Below are positions 9,653-20,371 of a stretch of DNA of 64,000 nt, piece after piece. The stretch lies in the NCBI RefSeq assembly GCF_001618005.1, contig NZ_LQXA01000035.1:62001-126000 (forward strand), written 5' to 3'. The position numbers were made by a program, and so were the translations under genes. This stretch comes from Clavibacter tessellarius. GTDB taxonomy: Bacteria > Actinomycetota > Actinomycetes > Actinomycetales > Microbacteriaceae. The notes below the pieces were generated by a model, which was not told the DNA's origin, searched no databases, and was given only the letters and a program-made list of their open reading frames with translations. The first letter of the stretch is position 1. Each line of letters opens with the position of its first letter.

Positions 9653-11190
9653 GGCCGCCTCCAGGTCCGTCCGTCGCGGGCGAGGAGCTCGTCGGCCGAG
9701 GCCGGCCCCCAGGTGCCCGGACGGTACTGCTCGGGCTGGCCCTGCGTGCGCCAGAATTCTTCGATGGGGTCCAGGATCTTCCAGCTCAGCTCGACCTCCT
9801 GGTGGCGGGGGAAGAGCGGCGGGTCGCCGAGCAGCACATCGAGGATGAGCCTCTCGTACGCCTCCGGGCTCGCCTCCGTGAAGGCGTGGCCGTAGCCGAA
9901 GTCCATGGTGACGTCGCGCACCTGCATCCCCGCGCCCGGCACCTTGGAGCCGAAGCGGATGGTGACTCCCTCGTCGGGCTGCACCCGGATGACGAGGGCG
10001 TTCTGCCCGAGCGCCGAGGTCTGGTCCTCCGCGAAGAGGTTCTGCGGCGCGCGCTTGAACACGACCGCGATCTCCGTCACGCGGCGGCCGAGGCGCTTGC
10101 CCGCCCGAAGGTAGAACGGCACGCCGGCCCAGCGTCGGGTGTTGATGTCGAGCCGCATGGCCGCGTAGGTCTCGGTCAGGGACTCGGGGTCCATGCCGTC
10201 CTCGTCGAGGAAGCCCACGACCTCCTCGCCGCCCTGCCATCCGCCGGCGTACTGCCCGCGGGCGGTGGCGGTGGAGAGGTCCTTCGGCAGGCGCACCGCC
10301 GACAGCACCTTCTCCTTCTCGTCCCGGAGGCTCGACGCGTCGAACGCGACGGGCTCCTCCATGGCCGTGAGGGCGAGGAGCTGCAGGAGGTGGTTCTGGA
10401 TCACGTCGCGCGCCGCGCCGATGCCGTCGTAGTACCCGGCACGACCGCCCACGCCGATGTCCTCGGCCATGGTGATCTGCACGTGGTCGACGTAGTTCGC
10501 GTTCCACAGGGGCTCGTAGAGCTGGTTGGCGAAGCGCAGCGCCAGGATGTTCTGGACCGTCTCCTTGCCCAGGTAGTGGTCGATGCGGAACACCGAGTCC
10601 GGCGGGAAGACCGTCTCGACGACCGCGTTGAGCTCGCGGGCCGTCTTGAGGTCGCTGCCGAAGGGCTTCTCGATGACGACGCGGCGCCAGTGGCCCTCCT
10701 TCTGCTCCGCGAGTCCCGAGCGGCGGAGCTGCTCGGTGACCAGCGGGAAGGACTTCGGCGGGATCGACAGGTAGAACGCGTGGTTCCCCATCGTGCCCCG
10801 CTCGCGGTCGAGCTCCTCCGTGATGTCCTTCAGCGTCTGGAACGCCTCGTCGTCGTCGAAGGTGCCCTGCACGAATCGGATGCCCTGGGCCAGCTGGCGC
10901 CAGACGTCCTCGTCGAACTTGGTGCGCGAGTACTGCTTGACGGCCTCGTACACGACCTGCTCGAAGTCCTGGTCCTCCCAGTCCCTCCGGGCGAAGCCGA
11001 TGAGCGCGAAGCCGGGGGGCAGGAGCCCCCGGTTGGCGAGGTCGTAGACGGCCGGCATCAGCTTCTTGCGCGACAGGTCACCCGTCACGCCGAAGATGAT
11101 GAGGCTGCTGGGCCCCGCGATGCGGTTCAGCCGTCGGTCTGACGGGATCCGCAGGGGATTGAATTCCGGGGTGATATCCACCGGCGACAT
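9649..11190 (-). CDS. zwf: Glucose-6-phosphate 1-dehydrogenase
   Basis: Oxidises glucose-6-phosphate to 6-phosphogluconolactone with NADP+, the entry step of the pentose-phosphate pathway. It has 513 residues. The dinucleotide-binding motif GVTGDLS is at residues 34-40 and the catalytic histidine is His205 in RIDHYLGKE. I chose the ATG at 11190 because GAGGAG precedes it at ideal distance. An in-frame ATG at 11232 would overlap the pgi stop by four bases (ATGA) and add 14 residues, so it remains possible. Confidence 0.96.
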   Translation of the reverse strand: MSPVDITPEFNPLRIPSDRRLNRIAGPSSLIIFGVTGDLSRKKLMPAVYDLANRGLLPPGFALIGFARRDWEDQDFEQVVYEAVKQYSRTKFDEDVWRQLAQGIRFVQGTFDDDEAFQTLKDITEELDRERGTMGNHAFYLSIPPKSFPLVTEQLRRSGLAEQKEGHWRRVVIEKPFGSDLKTARELNAVVETVFPPDSVFRIDHYLGKETVQNILALRFANQLYEPLWNANYVDHVQITMAEDIGVGGRAGYYDGIGAARDVIQNHLLQLLALTAMEEPVAFDASSLRDEKEKVLSAVRLPKDLSTATARGQYAGGWQGGEEVVGFLDEDGMDPESLTETYAAMRLDINTRRWAGVPFYLRAGKRLGRRVTEIAVVFKRAPQNLFAEDQTSALGQNALVIRVQPDEGVTIRFGSKVPGAGMQVRDVTMDFGYGHAFTEASPEAYERLILDVLLGDPPLFPRHQEVELSWKILDPIEEFWRTQGQPEQYRPGTWGPASADELLARDGRTWRRP

Positions 11191-11228
11191 GTAACTCCTC
11201 GATCTGCCGGACGGATCCGGCGATGCGG

Positions 11229-12824
11229 TCATTCGAGCGTCGAGAGCAGAGCCCGGGCGTCCGTGGTGGGGTCGGTCAGGTTCAGTCGCAGGACGGGACG
11301 GCCGTGCTCGGCGAGCACGGTGGCGTCGCCGGCGGCCTGCGCCTGGATGAGCTCGCCGAAGGTGAAGGGGCGGTCCGGGATCTCCAGGTCCGACGCCGCG
11401 TCCGCGGTGATCTGCAGGAACACGCCGACGGGGGTGCCGCCCTTGTGGAACTGCCCCGTGGAGTGGAGGAACCGCGGTCCCCAGCCGAACGTGACCGGAC
11501 GGCCGGCCTTGCGGGCCACGGCGTCGCGGAGGCGCTCGAGCTCGGGGAGCGCGAGGCGGTCGACGAACGCCTGGACCGCCACGTAGCCCGTGGGGCCGAC
11601 GTGCGCGAGGAGGGCGTCGATCGCCGAGGAGACGTCGGTCGCGCCGTCGGTGACGTCGCTCGTGCCGCGGACTTCGATGCCGTCCGTCGTGACGACGGGA
11701 GCCTCGGGCGCTGGGCGGTCGTCGAGCAGTCCGCGCGCGGCGACCTTGGCGGCCTCCACGTCGGGCTGGTCGAACGGGTTGATCTCGAGCAGGCGTCCCG
11801 CGACGGCGACGGCGTACTCCCACGTGAGGATCTGCGCGCCGAGCGTGCCGCTGATGACGATCTCGCCCTCGGCGGCGTCGTGCGCGTCGACGTCGGCGAC
11901 GAGCCGCGCGATCTGCAGGTCGGCCAGGCCGAGCGAGAGCTCGGGGGCGTCGGTCGGCAGGACGACGGGCAACAGGCCCGTGCCGAGCTTGCCGGTCGAC
12001 TCCGCGATGAGCTGCTCGACCCAGTCGCCGAAGCCCACGATGTGCGTGCCGTCGGAGACGATGCCGAGCTTGTCCTTCAGCGGCGAGGTGCCGGCGATGG
12101 CGGCGCCGAGCACGAGGCCCGGGTTCGACACGTCGTCGACGGCGAGCTGCGCGGACGCGGCCTCCGCCTCGTCGAGCAGGCCGGAGATGTCGGCGCCGGC
12201 GAGGCCGGACGGCACGAGGCCGAACGCGGTCAGGGCGCTGTAGCGGCCGCCGACGTCGGGGTCCGCGTTGAACACGCGGTAGCCGTCGGCGCGTGCCGAC
12301 TCGTCGAGCGGCGAGCCGGGGTCGGTCACGATGACGATGCGGCGGGTCGGGTCGATGCCCGCGTCACGGAACGACTTCTCGTAGACGCGCTTCTGACTGT
12401 CGGTCTCGAGCGTGGAGCCCGACTTCGACGAGATGACCACGACCGTGGTGGCGAGGCGGTCGCCGAGGGCGGCGAGGACCTGACCGGGGTCGGTCGAGTC
12501 GAGGACGGTGAGCTCGACGCCCGCGGTGCGGGTGATGACCTCGGGCGCGAGCGAGGATCCGCCCATGCCGCCGAGGACGACATGGTCGACGCCCTCGCCG
12601 CGGAGCTCCTCGCGGAGCGCCGTGATCTCGGCGACGAGCGGACGCGAGACGGAGACCGCCTGCGTCCAGCCGAGGCGCTTGGTGGCCTCGGACTCGGCGT
12701 CGGGCCCCCAGAGGGTGCCGTCGAGGCCCGTGATGCCGGACGCGACGTGCGCCTCGACCAGCGCGGGCACGTGGGTCTCGACGGCCGTGGCCGCCGCGCC
12801 GCTCAGCGCGATGCGGACGCTCAC
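11229..12824 (-). CDS. pgi: Glucose-6-phosphate isomerase
   Basis: Interconverts glucose-6-phosphate and fructose-6-phosphate. It has 531 residues of the PGI family, with the sugar-phosphate-binding SIS-like segments [12 protein letters not shown] and [15 protein letters not shown], and the [19 protein letters not shown] block matching the PGI signature that carries a catalytic Glu. The GTG start at 12824 overlaps the tal stop (GTGA). Its position between tal and zwf ties the isomerase to pentose-phosphate gene expression. Confidence 0.94.
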   Translation of the reverse strand: MSVRIALSGAAATAVETHVPALVEAHVASGITGLDGTLWGPDAESEATKRLGWTQAVSVSRPLVAEITALREELRGEGVDHVVLGGMGGSSLAPEVITRTAGVELTVLDSTDPGQVLAALGDRLATTVVVISSKSGSTLETDSQKRVYEKSFRDAGIDPTRRIVIVTDPGSPLDESARADGYRVFNADPDVGGRYSALTAFGLVPSGLAGADISGLLDEAEAASAQLAVDDVSNPGLVLGAAIAGTSPLKDKLGIVSDGTHIVGFGDWVEQLIAESTGKLGTGLLPVVLPTDAPELSLGLADLQIARLVADVDAHDAAEGEIVISGTLGAQILTWEYAVAVAGRLLEINPFDQPDVEAAKVAARGLLDDRPAPEAPVVTTDGIEVRGTSDVTDGATDVSSAIDALLAHVGPTGYVAVQAFVDRLALPELERLRDAVARKAGRPVTFGWGPRFLHSTGQFHKGGTPVGVFLQITADAASDLEIPDRPFTFGELIQAQAAGDATVLAEHGRPVLRLNLTDPTTDARALLSTLE

Positions 12825-13936
12825 TTGGCGCCGTCCAGGGCGTTGGTGACGGTCTCGATGAGCTCGCTCCACGACACCTTGAACTTCTCGACGCCCTCCT
12901 TCTCGAGGAGCTCGGTGACCTCCTTGTAGGAGATGCCGAGCGAGTCGACCTCGTTGAGGACCGCGTTCGCGGCGTCGTAGGAGCCGGTGATCGTGTCGCC
13001 CTCGATGACGCCGTGGTCGGCGGTCGCGTCGAGCGTCTTCTCCGGCATCGTGTTGACGACGTCCGCGGCGACGAGCTGCGTGACGTAGAGCGTGTCGGGC
13101 AGGTCGGGGCTCTTCACGCCCGTCGAGGCCCAGAGGGGACGCTGCTTGTTGGCGCCGGCGCCGAGGAGGCCCTGGGCGCGCTCGGACGCGAAGGACTGCT
13201 CGAACGCCTGGTAGGCGAGCTGCGCGTTGGCGACGCCGGCCTTGCTCTTCAGCGCGGTGGCCTGCTCGGTGCCGAGCGCGTCGAGGCGCTTGTCGATCTC
13301 GGTGTCGACGCGCGACACGAAGAAGGACGCGACGGAGTGGATGGTCGACAGGTCGATGCCCGCCGCCTTCGCCTTCTCGAGGCCGGTGAGGTACGCGTTG
13401 ATGACCTCGCGGTAGCGCTCGAGGCTGAAGATGAGCGTGACGTTGACGCTGATGCCGGCGCCGATGACCTCGGTGATCGCCTCGAGGCCCTCGCGGGTCG
13501 CGGGGATCTTGATCATGACGTTGGGCTCGGCGATCTTGTCCCACAGCTTGTGGGCCTCGTCGATGGTCGCCTGCGTGTCGTTCGCGAAGTCGGGGGAGAC
13601 CTCGATGGAGACGCGGCCGTCGAATCCGGCGGTGCGGTCGTAGACGGGGCGGAAGATCCGGGCCGCCTCGCCGACGTCGCGGGTCGTGATCTCGAAGACC
13701 GCGCGGTCGACGTCGGCGCCGTCGGCCGCGAGCTCGCGGACCTGGGCGTCGTACGCCTCGCCCTTGGCGAGGGCGGAGGCGAAGATGGTGGGGTTGGTCG
13801 TGATGCCGACGACGTCGCGGTCGGCGATCACCTTCTCGATGCCCTTGGCGTCGATGCGCTCGCGGGACAGGTCGTCGAGCCAGATGCTGACGCCGGCGGC
13901 GGAGAGCTGCGCGGTGGGGGATGTGGTGTCGGTCAT
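12821..13936 (-). CDS. tal: Transaldolase
   Basis: Transfers a dihydroxyacetone unit between sugar phosphates in the non-oxidative pentose-phosphate branch. It has 371 residues, the long actinobacterial type. Lys143 in [11 protein letters not shown] is the expected Schiff-base lysine. [13 protein letters not shown] near the N-terminus and the SFFVSRVD motif are also family marks. The start is ATG at 13936, 152 bases after tkt, with a perfect 28-bp palindrome in the gap. The end overlaps pgi. Confidence 0.96.
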   Translation of the reverse strand: MTDTTSPTAQLSAAGVSIWLDDLSRERIDAKGIEKVIADRDVVGITTNPTIFASALAKGEAYDAQVRELAADGADVDRAVFEITTRDVGEAARIFRPVYDRTAGFDGRVSIEVSPDFANDTQATIDEAHKLWDKIAEPNVMIKIPATREGLEAITEVIGAGISVNVTLIFSLERYREVINAYLTGLEKAKAAGIDLSTIHSVASFFVSRVDTEIDKRLDALGTEQATALKSKAGVANAQLAYQAFEQSFASERAQGLLGAGANKQRPLWASTGVKSPDLPDTLYVTQLVAADVVNTMPEKTLDATADHGVIEGDTITGSYDAANAVLNEVDSLGISYKEVTELLEKEGVEKFKVSWSELIETVTNALDGAK

Positions 13937-13970
13937 TGTGCCTTCTTCATGCTGGTTGTGAGGATCTCGG

Positions 13971-13998
13971 GGGAGGGGCGCACGCGTGCGCCCCTCCC
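13971..13998 (-). terminator. Perfect 28-bp palindrome between tkt and tal
   Basis: GGGAGGGGCGCACG joined directly to its reverse complement CGTGCGCCCCTCCC. As RNA it folds into a stem with a 4-nt loop. It lies inside the tkt-tal gap with no T-run on either strand. It could be a partial terminator or mRNA-stability element that sets tal below tkt, or a protein-binding site. Function is inferred only. Confidence 0.55.
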
Positions 13999-14088
13999 GG
14001 GTACCCGATCGACGCGCCGGTGGGGGCGCCGATCCGGGCGGGCCGGCGGGGAGCGGAGCAGCTCTGCCGCCCCGCTCCTCGTCAGCTT

Positions 14089-16179
14089 CTAGAGGGAGGC
14101 GATGGACTCCTTTGCCGCCTTCACGACGGCCTCGGTGGTGATGCCGAACTCGCGGTAGAGGACCTCGTACTCGGCGCTGGCGCCGAAGTGCTCGATCGAG
14201 ATGCTGCGGCCGTGGTGCCCGACGTACTGCTTCCAGGAGAGCGAGATGCCCGCCTCGACGGAGACGCGCGCGGCGACCGCCTCGGGGAGGACGTGCTCCT
14301 TGTACGCCGCGTCCTGCTCCTCGAACCACTCGAGGCTCGGGGCGCTGACCACGCGAGCCTGCACGCCGTCCGCGGCGAGGGCCTCGCGGGCCTCGAGCGC
14401 GAACTGCACCTCGGAGCCCGTGGCGATGAGGATCACGTCGGGCGTGCCCTCGGTGTCGGCGAGGACGTAGGCGCCCTTCGCGACGCCGGCCGCCGAGGCG
14501 TACTCGGTGGCCGTGGCGTCGCCCGTGCCGCGCTCGACGACGGGGAGGTTCTGGCGCGACAGCGCGAGACCCGCGGGGCCCATGCGACGCGTCAGGATCG
14601 TCTTCCACGCCTGGGCGGTCTCGTTGGCGTCCGCGGGGCGGATGACGTCGAGGCCCGGGATGGCGCGGAGGCTGGCGAGCTGCTCCACCGGCTGGTGCGT
14701 CGGCCCGTCGCCGCCGAGGGCGACGGAGTCGTGCGTCCAGACGAAGATCGACGGCGCCTTCATGAGCGCGGCGAGACGGACCGCCGGGCGCATGTAGTCG
14801 CTGAAGATGAGGAACGTGCCGCCGAAGGGGCGCGTGTTGCCGTGGAGGACGATGCCGTTGAGGATCGCGCCCATGGCGTGCTCGCGGATGCCGAAGTGGA
14901 GGACGCGGCCGTAGGGGTCGCCCTTCCACATGTCGGTGGAGCGCTCGGCGGGGACGAAGGACGGCGCGGACTCGATGGTCGTGTTGTTCGACTCGGCGAG
15001 GTCGGCGGAGCCGCCCCACAGCTCGGGCATGACCTCGGCGATGGCGTTGATGACCTTGCCGGACGCGGCGCGCGTGGAGACGTCCTTGCCCGCGGGGAAC
15101 ACGGGGAGCGCCTCGTCGAGGCCCTCGGGGGCGTCGCCGGCGAGGACGCGGTCGAGCAGCGTCTTGCGCTCGGGGTTCGCCTCGGCCCACGCGGCGAGCT
15201 TCTCGTCCCACTCGCGGTGCTGCTGCTGTCCGCGCTCGATCGCCTGGCGGGTGTGCTCGAGGACGCCGTCCGGCACCTCGAAGCTCTTCTCGGGGTCGAA
15301 TCCGACGATCTGCTTGACGGCCGCGAGCTCCTCGGCGCCGAGGGCGGAGCCGTGGATCTTGCCCGAGTTCTGCTTCTTCGGGGAGGGCCAGCCGATGATC
15401 GTCTTGAGGATGATGAGCGAGGGCTTGCGCGTCTCGGCCTTGGCGGCCTCGACGGCGTCGAACAGCTCCTGGACGTCCTCGACGTACTCGCCCGTCTTCT
15501 TCCAGTCGACGTGCTGCACGTGCCAGCCGTAGGACTCGTAGCGCGCGGCCACGTCCTCGGTGAAGGCGATGTCGGTGTCGTCCTCGATGGAGATCTGGTT
15601 GCTGTCGTAGATGGCGATGAGGTTGCCGAGCTCCTGGTGCCCCGCGAGGGAGGACGCCTCGGAGGTGATGCCCTCCTGCATGTCGCCGTCGCCGGCGATG
15701 ACGTACACGAAGTGGTCGAAGGGGCTCTCGCCCGCCGGCGTCTCCGGATCGAACAGGCCGCGCTCGTAGCGGGCTGCGTAGGCGAAGCCGACGGAGGAGG
15801 CGAGGCCCTGGCCGAGGGGGCCCGTGGTGATCTCGACGCCGTCGGTGTGGCCGTACTCGGGGTGACCCGGGGTCTTGGATTCCCAGGTGCGGAGGGCCTG
15901 GAGGTCCTCGATCTCGAGGCCGTAGCCGCCGAGGAAGAACTGCGTGTACTGCGTCAGCGAGCTGTGGCCCACCGAGAGGATGAACCGGTCGCGGCCGATC
16001 CAGGTGCTGTCCGACGGGTCGCGTCGCATGACCTTCTGGAACAGGAGGTAGGCCGCCGGGGCCAGGCTCATGGCGGTGCCGGGGTGACCGTTTCCGACCT
16101 TCTCGACCGCGTCCGCGGCGAGGATCCGCGCGGTGTCGACCGCCTTGCTGTCGATGGGGTCCCATTGCAATTCTGCCAC
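14089..16179 (-). CDS. tkt: Transketolase
   Basis: Thiamine-diphosphate enzyme that moves two-carbon units between sugar phosphates. It has 696 residues, full length. The ThDP-binding motif [20 protein letters not shown] is followed by the pyrimidine-binding domain ([14 protein letters not shown]) and the C-terminal transketolase domain ([14 protein letters not shown]). The start is GTG at 16179, followed by AELQW. It is the first gene of the minus-strand pentose-phosphate operon and shares the 173-bp upstream region with the divergent ctaB. Confidence 0.97.
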   Translation of the reverse strand: MAELQWDPIDSKAVDTARILAADAVEKVGNGHPGTAMSLAPAAYLLFQKVMRRDPSDSTWIGRDRFILSVGHSSLTQYTQFFLGGYGLEIEDLQALRTWESKTPGHPEYGHTDGVEITTGPLGQGLASSVGFAYAARYERGLFDPETPAGESPFDHFVYVIAGDGDMQEGITSEASSLAGHQELGNLIAIYDSNQISIEDDTDIAFTEDVAARYESYGWHVQHVDWKKTGEYVEDVQELFDAVEAAKAETRKPSLIILKTIIGWPSPKKQNSGKIHGSALGAEELAAVKQIVGFDPEKSFEVPDGVLEHTRQAIERGQQQHREWDEKLAAWAEANPERKTLLDRVLAGDAPEGLDEALPVFPAGKDVSTRAASGKVINAIAEVMPELWGGSADLAESNNTTIESAPSFVPAERSTDMWKGDPYGRVLHFGIREHAMGAILNGIVLHGNTRPFGGTFLIFSDYMRPAVRLAALMKAPSIFVWTHDSVALGGDGPTHQPVEQLASLRAIPGLDVIRPADANETAQAWKTILTRRMGPAGLALSRQNLPVVERGTGDATATEYASAAGVAKGAYVLADTEGTPDVILIATGSEVQFALEAREALAADGVQARVVSAPSLEWFEEQDAAYKEHVLPEAVAARVSVEAGISLSWKQYVGHHGRSISIEHFGASAEYEVLYREFGITTEAVVKAAKESIASL

Positions 16180-16224
16180 TTGGTTCTAGCCCTTCTGAAG
16201 ATGGGGGGAGGCCCAGCCGGACCG

Positions 16225-16238
16225 CCTATCAGTATAGG
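16225..16238 (-). promoter_or_regulatory. -10 box of the tkt operon inside an inverted repeat
   Basis: On the minus strand TATACT (16231-16236) is a good -10 box, 52 bases before the tkt GTG. It sits in the inverted repeat CCTAT-cagt-ATAGG (16225-16238), which could be an operator. No clear -35. Confidence 0.5.
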
Positions 16239-16314
16239 GAACACCCACTCGGCCCTCGGTGTTCCGAGCCCGTCCCGGAGGCCGCCCGCGGCTCGGCTCG
16301 CAGGTGCCGTGGCC

Positions 16315-16320
16315 TACGAT
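16315..16320 (+). promoter_or_regulatory. -10 box of ctaB
   Basis: TACGAT, 33 bases before the ctaB ATG and divergent from the tkt promoter about 80 bases away. Confidence 0.45.
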
Positions 16321-16352
16321 GGGGAGGGAATTTCCGGCGAGTTAGAGGTGCG

Positions 16353-17273
16353 ATGAACGTTGCGGTGCAGAGCCGGGTCGATCGGGAGACGATCGGCGTG
16401 GCGAGGAAGACCAAGGCGTACGTCGCACTGACGAAGCCGCGCGTCATCGAGCTCCTGCTCGTGACCACCGCGCCCGTCATGATCCTCGCCCAGGGCGGGT
16501 GGCCGAACCCGTGGCTGATCCTCGGCGTCCTCGTCGGCGGCACGCTCAGCGCCGGCAGCGCCAACGCGTTCAACTGCTACATCGACCGTGACATCGATCG
16601 CGTGATGAAGCGCACGCAGCGCCGGCCCCTCGTCACCGGCGAGCTGTCGGACCGCGAGGCCCTGGTCTTCGCCTGGATCATCGGCGTCGCGAGCATCGTG
16701 TGGCTCGGCGTCATCTCGAACTGGCTCGCCGCCGCGCTCTCGCTGGCCGCGATCCTCTTCTACGTCTTCGTCTACACGCTCTGGCTCAAGCGCCGCACGC
16801 CGCAGAACATCGTGTGGGGCGGGGCCGCCGGGTGCATGCCCGTCCTCATCGGCTGGGCCGCGGTCACGGGCGACATCTCGTGGGCGCCCGTCATCCTCTT
16901 CATGATCGTGTTCCTCTGGACGCCGCCGCACTACTGGCCGCTGTCGATGAAGTACCGCGACGACTACGCCTCGGTGAACGTGCCGATGCTCGCGGTCGTC
17001 CGCGGACGCGCGGCCGTGGGCCTCCAGACCATCCTGTACGCGTGGGCCACGCTCGCCTGCTCGCTGCTGCTGATCCCGGTCGCCGGCATGGGCCTCGTCT
17101 ACACGCTCGCGGCCCTCGCGGGCGGCGGCTGGTTCGTCTACGAGACCCACCGCCTGTACGACCTCGCGGTGCGCCACGAGCCGATCAAGCCGATGCGCGT
17201 GTTCCACGCCTCCATCTCGTACCTGTCGCTCCTGTTCCTCGCGGTGGGCATCGACCCCCTCCTGCCCTTCTGA
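16353..17273 (+). CDS. ctaB: Protoheme IX farnesyltransferase (haem O synthase)
   Basis: UbiA-family membrane prenyltransferase that adds farnesyl to haem B, making haem O for the aa3 cytochrome oxidase. It has 306 residues with about nine hydrophobic segments. The first Asp-rich motif is [20 protein letters not shown]. The second region is [15 protein letters not shown], typical of haem O synthases. It starts at ATG 16353 after GCGAGTTAGAGG. The partner ctaA lies convergently downstream, so both haem A steps are in one locus. Confidence 0.95.
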   Translation: MNVAVQSRVDRETIGVARKTKAYVALTKPRVIELLLVTTAPVMILAQGGWPNPWLILGVLVGGTLSAGSANAFNCYIDRDIDRVMKRTQRRPLVTGELSDREALVFAWIIGVASIVWLGVISNWLAAALSLAAILFYVFVYTLWLKRRTPQNIVWGGAAGCMPVLIGWAAVTGDISWAPVILFMIVFLWTPPHYWPLSMKYRDDYASVNVPMLAVVRGRAAVGLQTILYAWATLACSLLLIPVAGMGLVYTLAALAGGGWFVYETHRLYDLAVRHEPIKPMRVFHASISYLSLLFLAVGIDPLLPF

Positions 17274-17618
17274 TCCGCACGGTCTCGACGGGGTCGCCCG
17301 CGGTGAGCGTGGGCGGCACCCGCGGGTCCGCCGTCTGACGCCTCGTCGGCCCCGACCGCGGAGCCCGCGCCCCGGACCGCATCCGCCGAGGGCAGGCGGA
17401 TCGGACCGGGCGCCGTGCGTGCCGAGGAGCGGGGTGTCGCCCTGGGGCTCCCGCGGCCGCATGCGGTCCGCACATGGTCACCGGTGTCGCCCCGTGATGC
17501 CCGCGCCCGGCACGCGCCCCGGGCGCGGTCGGCGGCGCCTCATGCTCCCGCCCGGCTCTCCGACCGGTCCGCGCCGGTCCGGCTCGCGGCATCGGCCTGC
17601 GCCCGTCGCCCGACATGA
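17274..17618. other. Non-coding gap between ctaB and ctaA
   Basis: A convergent intergenic stretch of about 345 bases before the ctaA-side terminator. Overlapping reading frames exist but are Arg/Pro/Gly-rich and match nothing recognisable. I see no RNA gene, repeat or clear promoter. Confidence 0.6.
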
Positions 17619-17653
17619 CGACGCCCGCCCGAGCGGTGCTCGGACGGGCGTCG
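17619..17653 (-). terminator. Terminator after ctaA
   Basis: A 16-bp stem with one mismatch (17619-17634 with 17638-17653) and GGT loop: CGACGCCCGCCCGAGC pairs with GCTCGGACGGGCGTCG. It lies 24 bases beyond the ctaA stop on the minus strand and could also stop ctaB transcripts. Confidence 0.75.
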
Positions 17654-17677
17654 ACAGGAGGGCGGGATGCGCCGGGA

Positions 17678-18688
17678 TCAGCCCACGTGGGCCGCGCGGC
17701 GCACCTCGGCGGGCGTGAGGCGCAGCGTGTCCGCGCGCCGCGTCGTGCTCAGCAGCGTCGCCGTCATCGCGGAGGCCAGCAGGCAGGCGAGCACCATGTG
17801 CAGGCCCACCAGGAACTCCGGGAGTCCCGTGCGCGCCTGGATCAGGCCCACGGCGATCTGCACCAGCTCGACGGCGAGCAGCACGCGCGTCCAGCGGGAG
17901 ACCGCCGGCCAGCGGTGACGCGCCGCGATGACGACGAGCGCGACCGTGAGGCCGAAGGTCGTGTACGCCGGCCAGCTGTGCACGTGCTGCAGCAGCTCCG
18001 GGTCGAGCCCGTTGCGCGCGGCGCCGCGGTCGCCGGCGTGGGGACCGGATCCGGTGACGACGATGCCGACGAGGATCGTGACGCCCACCACGGCGGCGGT
18101 CACCCGGGCGAGCGCGAGGAAGGAGGCGGGGACCGAGCGCTCCGCCTCGTCGAGCGGGTGGTACGTGCGCCACACCAGCACGGTGGAGAGCACCACGAGC
18201 ACCACCGAGACGACGAAGTGCAGGCCCACGATGTACGGGTTGAGGCCGGTGAGCACCGTGATGCCGCCGATGACGCCCTGCGCCGGGATGCCGAGCCCGA
18301 TGGCGAGCGCGAGGGAGAAGAGCCCCCGGCCGCGGTTCCGCAGCCGCAGGACCGCCAGGAACGTGGCGATCGCGACGATCACGAGCACGAAGGTGAGCAG
18401 GCGGTTGCCGAACTCGATGATCCCGTGCACGCCCATCTCGGGCGTGGAGACGAAGGAGTCGGCGGTGCATCGCGGCCAGGTCGGGCAGCCGAGCCCCGAC
18501 CCGGTGAGCCGGACGAGCCCTCCCGTGCCGACGACGAGCGTCTGCACGACGAGGGTCGTCCAGACGAGGATCCGCGTCGCGCGGGTGATCCCGTCCGGGA
18601 GCCTCTCGCGCAGCCTCCTCGCCACCATGGTGGTCTGACCTAGCACGCTCCCACTGGGAGACTGCCCCGCATCGGTGCCGTGAGTCAC
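17678..18688 (-). CDS. ctaA: Haem A synthase
   Basis: Membrane oxygenase (COX15/CtaA family) that oxidises the C8 methyl of haem O to give haem A. It has 336 residues with eight predicted membrane segments. Conserved features include GGLVRLTGSGLGCPTWPRC with its cysteine near the first external loop, and histidines in EFGNRL, LHFVVS, HSWPAY and LHMVL contexts. The start chosen is GTG 18688, with GGAAGG upstream. The alternative ATG at 18628 has no good ribosome-binding site. Confidence 0.92.
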   Translation of the reverse strand: MTHGTDAGQSPSGSVLGQTTMVARRLRERLPDGITRATRILVWTTLVVQTLVVGTGGLVRLTGSGLGCPTWPRCTADSFVSTPEMGVHGIIEFGNRLLTFVLVIVAIATFLAVLRLRNRGRGLFSLALAIGLGIPAQGVIGGITVLTGLNPYIVGLHFVVSVVLVVLSTVLVWRTYHPLDEAERSVPASFLALARVTAAVVGVTILVGIVVTGSGPHAGDRGAARNGLDPELLQHVHSWPAYTTFGLTVALVVIAARHRWPAVSRWTRVLLAVELVQIAVGLIQARTGLPEFLVGLHMVLACLLASAMTATLLSTTRRADTLRLTPAEVRRAAHVG

Positions 18689-18952
18689 TGCCTGCCTTCC
18701 GCGCCCGCTGGATTGCCCGTAGAGTCGGGTGGTTCATGGAACACGTCGGGCCTTTCGGCGTCCGGCACGTCAGCGAGGACGGCGGGAACAAGTCCACCCG
18801 CGTTCGTGTTCATCCTAAGAGGGGTGCGAGGCGTGAAGCCGCGGCATCCCTGAGACCCACAGTCTTCCCCTCGTCACCGAAGCGGCCCCGCCGTGCGAGG
18901 GGGTTGCCGATACGGCGCTGATACGCCCAGATCGTCAGGAAAGCAGGTAGCC
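18689..18952. promoter_or_regulatory. Divergent control region of ctaA and the suf operon
   Basis: 264 bases between ctaA (-) and sufB (+). A minus-strand TAGGAT (ATCCTA at 18812-18817) could be the ctaA -10 box. On the plus strand TAGAGT (18720-18725) precedes a small open frame, 18736-18921, of uncertain status. No gene for the usual SUF repressor SufR is present. The ribosome-binding site of sufB (GCAGG, 18944-18948) is weak. Confidence 0.4.
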
Positions 18953-20371
18953 ATGTCAGATGTGCTCATCGACCGACCCGAGCTCGAGAGCCTCGGGCAG
19001 TACGAGTTCGGCTGGTCCGACTCCGACGTCGCCGGGGCGTCCGCCAAGCGCGGCATCTCGCCCCAGGTCGTCGCCGACATCTCGCGGCGCAAGAGCGAGC
19101 CCGAGTGGATGCTCGCCAACCGCATGAAGGGTTACGAGCTCTTCGGCAAGAAGCCCATGCCCACCTGGGGCGCCGACCTGTCGGGCATCGACTTCGACAA
19201 CATCAAGTACTTCGTGCGGTCCACGGAGAAGCAGGCCCAGACGTGGGAGGACCTGCCCGACGACATCAAGAACACGTACGAGCGGCTCGGCATCCCCGAG
19301 GCGGAGCGTCAGCGCCTCGTCTCCGGCGTGGCCGCCCAGTACGAGTCCGAGGTCGTCTTCCACTCCATCCAGAAGGAGCTCGAGGACCAGGGCGTCATCT
19401 TCATGGACACCGACACCGCGCTCCGCGAGCACCCCGAGCTGTTCAAGGAGTACTTCGGCACCGTCATCCCGGCGGGCGACAACAAGTTCGCCGCGCTGAA
19501 CACGGCGGTGTGGTCCGGCGGCTCGTTCGTGTACGTGCCCAAGGGCGTCCATGTCGAGATCCCGCTGCAGGCGTACTTCCGCATCAACACCGAGAACATG
19601 GGCCAGTTCGAGCGGACGCTGATCATCGCGGACGAGGGCAGCTACGTCCACTACATCGAGGGCTGCACCGCCCCGATCTACAAGTCCGACTCGCTGCACT
19701 CCGCGGTCGTCGAGATCATCGTGAAGAAGGACGCCCGCGTCCGCTACACGACCATCCAGAACTGGTCGAACAACGTCTACAACCTCGTCACCAAGCGCGC
19801 GACGGCGGCCGAGGGCGCCACCATGGAGTGGATCGACGGCAACATCGGGTCCAAGGTCACGATGAAGTACCCCTCCATCTACCTCATGGGCGAGCGCGCC
19901 AAGGGCGAGACCCTGTCCGTCGCCTTCGCGGGCCCCGGCCAGCACCAGGACGCCGGCGCGAAGATGGTGCACATGGCGCCGTACACGCAGTCGTCGATCG
20001 TCTCCAAGTCGATCGCGCGCGGCGGCGGCCGGGCCGGCTACCGCGGCGAGATCCGCGTGGACGCGGCCGCCCACCACTCCGCCAACACCGTCCGCTGCGA
20101 CGCGCTGCTGGTCGACACCATCTCACGCTCCGACACGTACCCCGCGATCGACATCCGGGTGGACGACGTGCAGCTCGGCCACGAGGCCACGGTCTCGCGC
20201 GTCAGCGAGGAGCAGCTGTTCTACCTGATGAGCCGGGGCATGCCCGAGGACGAGGCCATGGCCATGATCGTCCGCGGCTTCATCGAGCCCATCGCCCGAG
20301 AGCTGCCCATGGAGTACGCGCTCGAACTCAACAAGCTCATCGAGATGGGCATGGAAGGATCCGTCGGCTAG
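18953..20371 (+). CDS. sufB: Fe-S cluster assembly protein SufB
   Basis: Scaffold subunit of the SufBCD complex on which Fe-S clusters are built. It has 472 residues, the usual SufB length, without an intein (many actinobacterial SufB proteins carry one). The C-terminal core is typical: [32 protein letters not shown], and the [15 protein letters not shown] segment with the conserved cysteine used for cluster assembly. The ATG at 18953 is chosen over upstream in-frame starts because homology begins with [15 protein letters not shown]. The stop is immediately followed by sufD. Confidence 0.96.
   Translation: MSDVLIDRPELESLGQYEFGWSDSDVAGASAKRGISPQVVADISRRKSEPEWMLANRMKGYELFGKKPMPTWGADLSGIDFDNIKYFVRSTEKQAQTWEDLPDDIKNTYERLGIPEAERQRLVSGVAAQYESEVVFHSIQKELEDQGVIFMDTDTALREHPELFKEYFGTVIPAGDNKFAALNTAVWSGGSFVYVPKGVHVEIPLQAYFRINTENMGQFERTLIIADEGSYVHYIEGCTAPIYKSDSLHSAVVEIIVKKDARVRYTTIQNWSNNVYNLVTKRATAAEGATMEWIDGNIGSKVTMKYPSIYLMGERAKGETLSVAFAGPGQHQDAGAKMVHMAPYTQSSIVSKSIARGGGRAGYRGEIRVDAAAHHSANTVRCDALLVDTISRSDTYPAIDIRVDDVQLGHEATVSRVSEEQLFYLMSRGMPEDEAMAMIVRGFIEPIARELPMEYALELNKLIEMGMEGSVG

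Noticed and set aside
17274-17677. Possible degraded gene between ctaB and ctaA
   Set aside because: Three overlapping frames of up to 143 codons show no recognisable motif; only the ctaA terminator is supported.
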